Positions 4,186 to 11,713 of a stretch of 14,061 bases of DNA are shown here, piece by piece. The stretch is from an uncultured Bacilli bacterium (lineage in GTDB: Bacteria > Bacillota_I > Bacilli_A > RF39 > UBA660), in contig CAJTIX010000029.1 of NCBI GenBank assembly GCA_910576795.1, positions 1 through 14,061 of the forward strand. The letters are read 5' to 3'. A model generated the notes under the pieces. That model saw nothing but the letters and a program-made list of their open reading frames with translations, made no database searches and had not been told where the DNA came from. Within the stretch, counting starts at the first letter, position 1, and the number at the start of each line of letters is the position of its first letter. Made by a program: the position numbers and the translations under genes.

Positions 4186-6216
4186 ATGACTGAATCATGG
4201 TTTAATGATGGTATACGTGGTTTATTTGCAACAATTGATCGTGCAGTTTTTTCTTTGATTTCCACTGTATACGAAATATTGTTACAAATTTCTAAAGTAA
4301 AAGTATTCGGTGATGATGCAATAGCAGGTTTTGCAACTAAAATATATGGATTATTAGGAATAATCATGCTGTTTAAAATAACTTTTTCTTTTATTACTTA
4401 TCTTGTAAACCCAGATGATATGAGTGATAAATCGAAGGGTGCGCATAAAATTATTCTGAATGTGTTGGTAGTATTAGCAATGATTATTATAGCTCCAACA
4501 GCTTTTAATAAACTATATGAAGCGCAAGATGCAATTCTAAATGAGAATCTTCTTTCAAAATTCATTCTAGGAACAGAGGGAGATTCATTAGCGGGTTCAG
4601 AATATAAAATATCACCAAATTGTGATAAAATAGCAACTACAAAAACTTCTGGAGATTATATATCCTTGTTGGTATTTAGGCCTTTCTTTCAATTAGAACA
4701 GTCGGATGAAGTGCAACAGGATGAATCTTATAAAAATACATTAGACCAATATTGTAATATTGGTGATAGTGTAGTAAATTACGGGACTGTTTCTAAATAT
4801 CTAGTAGGAGATATTTATAATAGGGCACCAGGAACTTGGAACGGAATGTATATGATAGATTATAAATTTTTTATTTCTACCATTGTTGGAATTGTAGTTC
4901 TATTAGTCCTTGTTTCTTTCTGTTTTGACATTGCTGTACGTTCTTTAAAACTAAGTTTCTTACAAATTATAGCTCCAGTTCCTATTATATCTTATATTGA
5001 CCCAAAATCCGGTAAAAATGGTATCTTTTCTAAATGGCTAAAAGAGGTAGGAAAAACCTGGGCTGACATATTTATACGTTTAGCAGCACTTTTCTTTGGT
5101 ATTTACGCTATTCAGGCTGTTACAACACAACAGAGCTTAGAAGGATTAGATACGCAGTATAAATTTTGGGTAGATTTATTTTTAATTATTGGTGCACTGA
5201 TATTTGCTAAAAAATTACCTAAATTACTTGAAAATATATTGGGAATAAAAATAGACAGTGGATTCACCTTAAATCCAATGAAAAAAATAAGAGATCAAGC
5301 GTTAGGTGGAAAATTTATCGGTGATATACCAAAGAAAACATTTGGATTAGGTGCTGGATTAGCTGGCGGAATGATTGCTGGTGGAGTTGCAGGAGCACAA
5401 GTTGGAGCACCAACTAGAGGAATACTTTTAGGGGCTTATAGTGGCGCAAGAAACGGTATTAAGAATCCTAAAGAAGCCTTTACAAAGAGTATGCGTGAAG
5501 GATATAAAGATTTGACAGGCAATGAGATGGCTAGATTATCATTAAGCAAAGTAATGCTAGCTGAGAAAGGAAAAGCAGCTGTTCAACAAACGAAAGATGA
5601 TCTTAAAATTGCATACGATAACCTAAATAAGAAACAAACAGACTTAAATATTTCTGAAAATTATACTGCATCCTTGGCGGAAAAACTTCGTAACCGAGGA
5701 TTCGATATATCAAATATTGATGAAGCTTTAAAAGATGCAGTGTCAAAACAAGAATCACAACTTAAAAAGGTAAATGAGTTGAAAGAAAATGCTTCCAAAT
5801 TTAATAAACAATATGCAGCAGCGATGGAAGAATATCAAACAATTGAAAGAGGTATAAAATCAGGAATTGTAGGTGCAGATGGTAAAGCAATATATTCACA
5901 AACACAATTAGAAGGTGCTAGAGTAAAAATGGAACAAGCAAAAAATGAATATACAACAAAACAGTCACAACTTCATGAAGAAGAAATAAAATTGGCTGAA
6001 TATAAACAGGCACAGGAAGATATTAGTACTTATAGTAAAAATAAGAGTCAGGAAGAAGAATTGCGTCAAACAATTTCTGATATCAATAGGGATATTGAAA
6101 CGATTAAATCTGAAAAAGCAAAAAGGGAACGCTTCTACCATGTCAATAAATCTCAACAAAAGGATTATAAAAAAGCAGTCCAGGATGAATTTGACCGAAA
6201 AAATGGTAAAAAATAA
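4186..6216 (+). CDS. VirB6/TrbL-like T4SS channel protein with coiled-coil tail, 676 aa
   Basis: This is a polytopic membrane protein with helices at about residues 11-35, 50-74, 88-106, 228-250, 254-272, 295-312 and 327-342. A soluble loop (110-225) lies between the third and fourth. It is the VirB6/TrbL family layout, forming the inner-membrane channel of type IV secretion systems. After the last helix comes a Gly/Ala-rich stretch (386-424, GLGAGLAGGMIAGG and on), then about 230 residues (445-676) dominated by Glu, Lys, Gln and Ala with heptad-like spacing, predicted to be a long coiled coil. AAAGGAAGA precedes the ATG by about 7 nt. Gram-positive VirB6 proteins vary at the C-terminus, and this tail makes the protein much longer than the membrane core needs. 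Whether the tail faces the cytoplasm or the wall depends on helix count. Confidence 0.85.
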   Translation: MTESWFNDGIRGLFATIDRAVFSLISTVYEILLQISKVKVFGDDAIAGFATKIYGLLGIIMLFKITFSFITYLVNPDDMSDKSKGAHKIILNVLVVLAMIIIAPTAFNKLYEAQDAILNENLLSKFILGTEGDSLAGSEYKISPNCDKIATTKTSGDYISLLVFRPFFQLEQSDEVQQDESYKNTLDQYCNIGDSVVNYGTVSKYLVGDIYNRAPGTWNGMYMIDYKFFISTIVGIVVLLVLVSFCFDIAVRSLKLSFLQIIAPVPIISYIDPKSGKNGIFSKWLKEVGKTWADIFIRLAALFFGIYAIQAVTTQQSLEGLDTQYKFWVDLFLIIGALIFAKKLPKLLENILGIKIDSGFTLNPMKKIRDQALGGKFIGDIPKKTFGLGAGLAGGMIAGGVAGAQVGAPTRGILLGAYSGARNGIKNPKEAFTKSMREGYKDLTGNEMARLSLSKVMLAEKGKAAVQQTKDDLKIAYDNLNKKQTDLNISENYTASLAEKLRNRGFDISNIDEALKDAVSKQESQLKKVNELKENASKFNKQYAAAMEEYQTIERGIKSGIVGADGKAIYSQTQLEGARVKMEQAKNEYTTKQSQLHEEEIKLAEYKQAQEDISTYSKNKSQEEELRQTISDINRDIETIKSEKAKRERFYHVNKSQQKDYKKAVQDEFDRKNGKK

Positions 6217-6236
6217 CAATAAAAGGGGATGGCTAA

Positions 6237-6557
6237 ATGAATTTTTTGATACCAGCAAATTCAAAAAAATCGATGATGATATTTGGGTTATTTTACCCAT
6301 TTGATCTTATATTATTTGGAAGTGGGGTAGGAGTCACATTGCTTTTAATGATGATACTTCCACTTGCAAATACAGTAATGGCTTTCATTGCCATTGCACC
6401 AGCAGTGATAACAGGATTCTTGGTTTTCCCAGTTCCCAATTATCACAATGTATTAACAGTTATTATAGGGGTTTGGAATTTCTTTACAACAAGACAAAAA
6501 TTTGTATGGAAAGGTTGGTGTTTACTAGATGAGCAAGAAAAAGAAGATCAGAAATAA
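6237..6557 (+). CDS. PrgI/VirB3-like small inner-membrane protein, 106 aa
   Basis: This is a short protein with two hydrophobic helices (about residues 20-43 and 46-66), then a polar segment ending in NFFTTRQKFVWKGW (81-94) and a charged tail. PrgI-family proteins of Gram-positive T4SSs (TraC/TrsC in staphylococcal plasmids) have this size and arrangement, end with a similar aromatic/basic motif and take the VirB3 place next to VirB4. AAAAGGGGA lies at 6221-6229, 7 nt before the ATG. Its last 29 nt overlap the start of the next gene in another frame, implying translational coupling. The assignment rests on size, topology and position immediately upstream of the VirB4 genes. Confidence 0.75.
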   Translation: MNFLIPANSKKSMMIFGLFYPFDLILFGSGVGVTLLLMMILPLANTVMAFIAIAPAVITGFLVFPVPNYHNVLTVIIGVWNFFTTRQKFVWKGWCLLDEQEKEDQK

Positions 6558-7080
6558 ATATACAGAACAATTTGTTCCAATTAAAAGTATTACCAATGGT
6601 ATGATTATATTAGATAACAATGAAAAAGTAAGTGGCATAAAAATTATGCCCAGAAATATTTTCATTGCCGATTATGAAACACAAACAGCAATTATCAATA
6701 ACCTGAAAAATGTATACAACATGATTGATTACGAATTCTGGATTATTGCTGCAGACCGACCAGTTGATATTAACGTATACTTATCCCAATTGCAATTATT
6801 GTTTAATTCAGTCAATGATCAAGTAAAAAGAAGATTGATTATGGAAGATATCAATAAAGCAAATATATTTATGAATAACAATATTGTAGATACAGAATAT
6901 TTCTTATTATTTAAAGAAACCAACAATGAGGTTATTTCAAAAAGAATTCGTAGCTTAATCAATGCATTTGCAAGCTCTGGATTAAATACACATCAAGTAA
7001 CCAATGATGATTTACGTATCATTTTGGATAACTTTTTAAATGGTGGGACAACAACGACACTTGGAACGGTGGTGGCATAA
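6529..7080 (+). CDS. TrsD/TraD-like small VirB4-N domain protein, 183 aa
   Basis: This soluble protein starts with a Lys/Arg-rich segment (MSKKKKIRNK) and has no membrane helix or ATP-binding motif. It has an alternating alpha/beta pattern resembling the N-terminal part of the CagE/TrbE/VirB4 family: an early VPIKSI strand, GMIILDNNEKVSGIKI, a helical AIINNLKNVYNMID, and YEFWIIAADRPVDI. A small gene of this kind sits between the PrgI-like and VirB4 genes in pSK41/pGO1 (traD/trsD), the order seen here. It starts inside the PrgI-like gene with only a weak ribosome site, and its TAA overlaps the ATG of virB4 as TAATG, so all three should be made in coupled amounts. It may be a free-standing VirB4 N-terminal module that docks on VirB4. 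It is not a frameshift remnant, since both parts start and end cleanly. Confidence 0.68.
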   Translation: MSKKKKIRNKYTEQFVPIKSITNGMIILDNNEKVSGIKIMPRNIFIADYETQTAIINNLKNVYNMIDYEFWIIAADRPVDINVYLSQLQLLFNSVNDQVKRRLIMEDINKANIFMNNNIVDTEYFLLFKETNNEVISKRIRSLINAFASSGLNTHQVTNDDLRIILDNFLNGGTTTTLGTVVA

Positions 7081-8864
7081 TGGATGTAAAAAGTCAAATT
7101 GCTCCAAAGGGGCTTGAATTCAAATCCAATTCTTTTATCATCAGTGATAAATATGCAACCATACTAACAGTCGTATCTTATCCAAAATACATTCAACCGG
7201 GGTATCTCTCTTCACTCACAAGTATGTCTGGTATTAAAGTAGTCATTAAACATATTCCATTACCATTTAGTGTAATTAGTAAAATGTTAAATAAAGAAAT
7301 CGCGGATTTAAAACAAAGATATCAAGATGCAACAGATAGAACTTTACAAGAAAGAATTCGTCAAGATTATGAATCATTAGAACAATTTATTTCACAATTG
7401 GCAGCTACACAAGCAAAAATTTATGATTTTCAAATGCATATCATGATTACAGCTAATAGTGAAGATGAATTAACAACGAAAAAACTACAGGTTCGTAGTT
7501 ACTTAGAGGCTATGGAAATGCGTGCTTTCCCTCTTCGTTTTGAACAGGAAAAAGTATTGAAATCGATTTTACCTATTTTTCCAAAACAAGATATCGAATC
7601 TCGTATTGGAACACCAATACCAGCCCCTACCATTGCCGCTATGTATCCTTTTATCTTTGATAGTATCAAAGATCCAGGGTTGTCCACATTACTTGGCGTA
7701 GACTTTTCTGGAGGAGTTATACTATTTAATCAATTCTTATATCAAATCCGAAAAGAACACAATCGAAATAATGCCAACTTAATTATTTTGGGAACTTCTG
7801 GTAGTGGAAAATCAACTGCTGCAAAAATCATGCTAAGGACACATATCCGTAACAATTGTCAACTAGTTGTAATTGATCCAGAAGGAGAATTAGAAGAAAT
7901 GACAGCCCGTTATGGTGGGGACTTTATCGATTTAGGTAAAGGTGGAGAATATGGAATGGTCAATCCACTCGAAGTTATTATTGATGCCGATGATGAAGAG
8001 GTAGAAGGTGGTCTTGGCTATACTGTTCTAACAAGAACTTTACAAAGTATTAAGGCATTCATGAAATATTATGATCCTAAAATTGAAGAAGATGTACTCA
8101 ATATGTTTAGTGAGATAGTTCAAGAAACATATAGAAGATTTGGAATTGGTTTTGAATCAGATTTTACAAAATTTACTTCAGAAGATTATCCAACATTTAA
8201 AGATGTTTACGCAACGATCAAAGGTCGTCTAGCATCTATGACAGAGCCAACGCATGAAAAAGATATTATGGAAAAATTGGAACTTAAAATAAGACCAATT
8301 GTCAAAGAATTAAAATACTATTTTGATGGACATACTACCATTACATCACAAAGCGATTTCATTGTATTTAATATCCGTGAATTAATGAACGCAGATACCA
8401 ATATTAGAAATGCTTTATTCTTTAATATATTAAAATATGCATGGGGTCTTACATTAGATAAAAGAGTGAATACTGTATTAATGGTAGATGAAGCACATGT
8501 CCTTCTTTCAGGTAATAATACATTAGGAGCTGATTTCTTAGCACAAATTCAAAGACGCTCTAGAAAATACAATACGGGAACCATTATTATTACACAACAA
8601 CCAAGTGATTTTAGTGATCCAAGTGTAATTACACAAGGAAAAGCTATTTTTGACAATGCTTCTTACTATTTGGTTATGGGACTCAAAAAACAAGCAGTCG
8701 AAGATTTAGCAAAACTAATAGACCTAAATGATAATGAAAAAGAAAATATTAAACGCTATAACCAAGGAGATGCCTTATTTGTTTGTGGTAGTAGAAGAAT
8801 GCAGATTAGCATCATCGCAACAGAACAAGAATTAGACTCATTTGGAAGTGGCGGTGGATTTTAA
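7080..8864 (+). CDS. virB4: VirB4-type T4SS ATPase, 594 aa
   Basis: VirB4 is the hexameric ATPase that drives T4SS assembly and substrate transport at the inner membrane. The N-terminal domain begins at IAPKGLEFKSN, as in many Gram-positive VirB4 proteins, and extends to about residue 200. The RecA-like domain has Walker A GTSGSGKST (238-246), the following VVIDPEGELEEM (263-274), Walker B VLMVDEAH (466-473) and the conserved QRRSRKYNTGTIIITQQ (491-507). All catalytic residues are intact. The ATG shares one base with the upstream stop (TAATG), with GGTGGTGG just before it. About 600 residues matches the short Gram-positive form, such as TrsE-like proteins, so nothing appears missing. The C-terminus is a flexible SGGGF. 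Confidence 0.95.
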   Translation: MDVKSQIAPKGLEFKSNSFIISDKYATILTVVSYPKYIQPGYLSSLTSMSGIKVVIKHIPLPFSVISKMLNKEIADLKQRYQDATDRTLQERIRQDYESLEQFISQLAATQAKIYDFQMHIMITANSEDELTTKKLQVRSYLEAMEMRAFPLRFEQEKVLKSILPIFPKQDIESRIGTPIPAPTIAAMYPFIFDSIKDPGLSTLLGVDFSGGVILFNQFLYQIRKEHNRNNANLIILGTSGSGKSTAAKIMLRTHIRNNCQLVVIDPEGELEEMTARYGGDFIDLGKGGEYGMVNPLEVIIDADDEEVEGGLGYTVLTRTLQSIKAFMKYYDPKIEEDVLNMFSEIVQETYRRFGIGFESDFTKFTSEDYPTFKDVYATIKGRLASMTEPTHEKDIMEKLELKIRPIVKELKYYFDGHTTITSQSDFIVFNIRELMNADTNIRNALFFNILKYAWGLTLDKRVNTVLMVDEAHVLLSGNNTLGADFLAQIQRRSRKYNTGTIIITQQPSDFSDPSVITQGKAIFDNASYYLVMGLKKQAVEDLAKLIDLNDNEKENIKRYNQGDALFVCGSRRMQISIIATEQELDSFGSGGGF

Positions 8865-8886
8865 TCAATAGTTTGGTGGTGGTATT

Positions 8887-11022
8887 ATGGATAATCCAAA
8901 TAATGAAAAAAAAGAGCTACAGAAAGAAGGAATTTCTGAGCCTTTTTTAGAGTATCCTGATACCAACCATAGTAATATCAAACATAACCATTTTCGCCCT
9001 ATTCAAGATGATTCTAGTAGAAGAATTCAAGAAACATTAAATGCACATAAAAATCTAAATATGGGACACAGTTTTTTAGAATCTAATGAAGAAGAAAATA
9101 AACAAACTGGATTACAGGAGAGCCTTGAACAGGAATTCTCTCAAGATTTAGATGAAGAAGATTCATATGAGCTGGCAGGACAATCAGAGGATACGACTGT
9201 TTCAGATACTGCTTTCCATAAAACAGTTCCCCAAAGGATTTTGGAATTTGTAGGTTTTTCCAAAACAATTACATCCAATCGAATCCTTTCATATGTATAT
9301 TTCTTTTTGCCAATTTTCATATTTGTTAGTTTATTACTCTTTTCTATTTTATTATTAAATAATGGTAGAGGATCAAATGGAAAAAAAGAAGCCTCTAATT
9401 ATCTTGCATATGGATATATGAATAATGAGGGATATAGACAAAGTTTGGTAGACTATCTAAAAAGCAATGGATGGTGTGAAGATAATACAGAGTGTTTGGA
9501 ATCCACTGCTTACCGATTTTATAAAACATTTAGAGACAAAATCGAGGCCAAACAGGATGAATATGAAACACAGAACAAGGAAAATGATTGTAAGAAAAAT
9601 TTGATCATTACTAACGAGCAAACTTCACTATTTATTTCAACCATTTTTTATGGAAGATCTGATGATGACTTATTGTCATCGGAAAAAGTAAGTAACTGGA
9701 AGTTTTTACAATATATGGAAGAAATGGATTATTTAATTGAATCTGTATATCAGAAAGAAAATGCTTGTTATGTATTATCTACCGATTATTATGAAAATGC
9801 AATTGTAGAATCCGGTGGTTATCTGGATAGATTTCGTTCCGATTTGGGGACAAATTTATCGAATGATAAAAAATCACAAATCTATGATGATATTTTGAAT
9901 GAACGAGATTATTATGAAGGCGTAACTTCAGAAATAAAAGGAATTGTTGGCGGATATACAGAATGTTCTGGAGTGACAGTTGTAGATAAACAAGATAATA
10001 TTATTGGAACCTATCCATTAGAAGATTATGTTGCAGGAGTTTTATCAAAAGAAATGTATGGTGACTTTCCAATGGAATCTCAAAAAGCCTTGGCCATTGC
10101 GGCTAGAACATATGTGTTAAGTAGGACCAATTCTTGTAAAAAATCAATTGAAAGTAGTTCCAACAGACAAAATTTTACAGAGGATATTCAAGAATTTGCA
10201 AGAGAAGCTGTCAATGCAACAGCGGGGCAAGTCTTGGTAGATAGTATGGGTAATATTTTTACAACAGAATATGATTCATGGAATTGTAAGGGACAGAATA
10301 CTTGTACCTATGTGAAAAAACCAGCAGGTGAAATCCATGAAGTGACTATTTCCAATCAATATTTAAGTCGTGCTAATGGTGGACATGGTCGCGGTATGAG
10401 TCAGATTGCAGCAGCAGATATGGCCTACCATGGAAAAAATTATCAAGAAATTTTGTTATTTTTCTATTCAGATGGTGTAAAAATAGCAAATTTAACGGTC
10501 AAAAAAGGACCAGGATTAAACTCTGTAAACTCTAAAGGATTTATACAACGTACTGTTCAACCAACAATTGTGGGAAGAGGAAATCAATTCTATTTTACAG
10601 ATTTGAATAAATCATATAGTAATGGTTATCTAGGACAGTGTACTTGGTATGCATATGGTAGAGCCAATGAGATTCTTTCGAATGCAGGTAGTAATTTAAA
10701 ATGGACAATCGCAAGTGATGCTGGAACTTGGTATCAGAAAAATCTAGAAAGAGGTAGCAATGGATTTGAATCTTCTTCAGATTATACAGAACCAAGAGCT
10801 GGTGCCATTATCGTATGGAGAAATGCGAGCCATGGACATGTAGCAGTTGTAGAATCTGTAAATGCAGATGGAACTGTAACAATTTCAGAGGCAAACATAG
10901 GAGGTGTAAGAAATTCTATTACCAATCCATACGGATGGCAATATGTAACATTATCATTGGAAAACATAAGATTAAGGTGGAAAACATATATTTTTGCAGG
11001 TTATATTTATATGTTAAAATAA
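8887..11022 (+). CDS. Membrane-anchored SpoIID-CHAP peptidoglycan hydrolase (VirB1-like), 711 aa
   Basis: In order: an acidic, low-complexity cytoplasmic region (1-130); one membrane helix (about 133-157); a linker of about 200 residues with Cys197, Cys203, Cys235 and Cys294; a SpoIID/LytB domain (about 360-535); and a CHAP domain (about 580-706). The SpoIID part has YPLEDYVAGVLSKEMYG with the probable catalytic Glu389, then ALAIAARTYVLS and GGHGRGMSQ (498-506). The CHAP part has GQCTWYAYGRA with Cys585, HGHVAVVE with His651, and SEAN (667-670). SpoIID proteins are lytic transglycosylases; CHAP proteins are amidases or endopeptidases. Together they would cut both glycan and peptide to open the wall for the T4SS, the job of TraG, TcpG or PrgK elsewhere. 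GGTGGTGG lies about 8 nt before the ATG, 22 nt after virB4. Confidence 0.92.
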   Translation: MDNPNNEKKELQKEGISEPFLEYPDTNHSNIKHNHFRPIQDDSSRRIQETLNAHKNLNMGHSFLESNEEENKQTGLQESLEQEFSQDLDEEDSYELAGQSEDTTVSDTAFHKTVPQRILEFVGFSKTITSNRILSYVYFFLPIFIFVSLLLFSILLLNNGRGSNGKKEASNYLAYGYMNNEGYRQSLVDYLKSNGWCEDNTECLESTAYRFYKTFRDKIEAKQDEYETQNKENDCKKNLIITNEQTSLFISTIFYGRSDDDLLSSEKVSNWKFLQYMEEMDYLIESVYQKENACYVLSTDYYENAIVESGGYLDRFRSDLGTNLSNDKKSQIYDDILNERDYYEGVTSEIKGIVGGYTECSGVTVVDKQDNIIGTYPLEDYVAGVLSKEMYGDFPMESQKALAIAARTYVLSRTNSCKKSIESSSNRQNFTEDIQEFAREAVNATAGQVLVDSMGNIFTTEYDSWNCKGQNTCTYVKKPAGEIHEVTISNQYLSRANGGHGRGMSQIAAADMAYHGKNYQEILLFFYSDGVKIANLTVKKGPGLNSVNSKGFIQRTVQPTIVGRGNQFYFTDLNKSYSNGYLGQCTWYAYGRANEILSNAGSNLKWTIASDAGTWYQKNLERGSNGFESSSDYTEPRAGAIIVWRNASHGHVAVVESVNADGTVTISEANIGGVRNSITNPYGWQYVTLSLENIRLRWKTYIFAGYIYMLK

Positions 11023-11038
11023 AAAAGGAGGTAAAAGG

Positions 11039-11701
11039 ATGAAATATAAAAAAATATTTTTACTTGTTTTGGTTATACTTTTAACCAGTGGTTGTGATAT
11101 TACATATAAAGTACAATTTGAAAAAAATAAGATTATTGAAACCAATACCTTTTACCTACCAAATGACAAAATAGAAAATAATGATATCTTGGGTACCTTA
11201 GAAAAAATGTCAGCCCAGTACACTATTAATACCGATTTTCTTATTTCTCCTAAAACAAAAGTTTTGAAAGAAAAGAATCAAACAGGTTATTCAATCACCA
11301 ATGAATATAATTATGACGAATATGATACTATTGGAACATGTTATGATGCATTTAGTGTCATAAAAGATAAAAATAATGTTATGATTAGTACCTCTGAAAA
11401 ATTTAAATGTTTTGATTATTATCGGGAATTGGATCAAGTCAAAATAGTTGCCAAGGTTAATTATAAAGTATCTAAGACAAATGCAGATGAAAAAAAAGGT
11501 AATACATATATTTGGTATATTAATCAAGAGAATGCGCAAAATAAACCAATACAATTATTTTTCGATTTAAGTAAAAAAGTAGGAGTTTGGCCATTCACAA
11601 ATTTTCAAACTTATGTTATAGTAATTGCATTACTAATTGTGATTGTTGCATCAGTTATATTTTTGATATCTAGAATATCAAAAAAGAATAACAAGATTTA
11701 G
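11039..11701 (+). CDS. Lipoprotein with C-terminal membrane helix, 220 aa
   Basis: Residues 1-18 are a lipoprotein signal ending in a lipobox (LLTSGC) with Cys19 as the lipidated residue. The extracellular part (20-188) is predicted mostly beta, with two further cysteines (Cys101 in GTCYDAF, Cys124 in FKCFDYY). A second hydrophobic helix (about 191-211) and a basic cytoplasmic end (SRISKKNNKI) follow. It would therefore be held in the membrane at both ends. The opening after the lipobox, DITYKVQFEKNKI, recalls LppM-like lipoproteins, but I cannot confirm a family. A strong GGAGG lies about 8 nt before the ATG, and the gene sits 16 nt after the wall hydrolase and 12 nt before virD4. A structural or scaffold role in the envelope part of the T4SS is inferred from position. 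Confidence 0.75.
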   Translation: MKYKKIFLLVLVILLTSGCDITYKVQFEKNKIIETNTFYLPNDKIENNDILGTLEKMSAQYTINTDFLISPKTKVLKEKNQTGYSITNEYNYDEYDTIGTCYDAFSVIKDKNNVMISTSEKFKCFDYYRELDQVKIVAKVNYKVSKTNADEKKGNTYIWYINQENAQNKPIQLFFDLSKKVGVWPFTNFQTYVIVIALLIVIVASVIFLISRISKKNNKI

Positions 11702-11713
11702 GGAGGTTAAGGT

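Noticed and set aside
6529..8864. A single VirB4 gene broken by a frameshift near 7080
   Set aside because: The two frames meet as an exact TAATG overlap with GGTGGTGG upstream, no slippery heptamer is visible, the second part begins where short Gram-positive VirB4 proteins begin, and trsD/trsE-type pairs have the same order.
10815..11042. A 75-codon + strand frame across the end of the SpoIID-CHAP gene
   Set aside because: It overlaps the CHAP domain in another frame, its product is odd in composition, and the lipoprotein start at 11039 already explains the AAGGAGG site.
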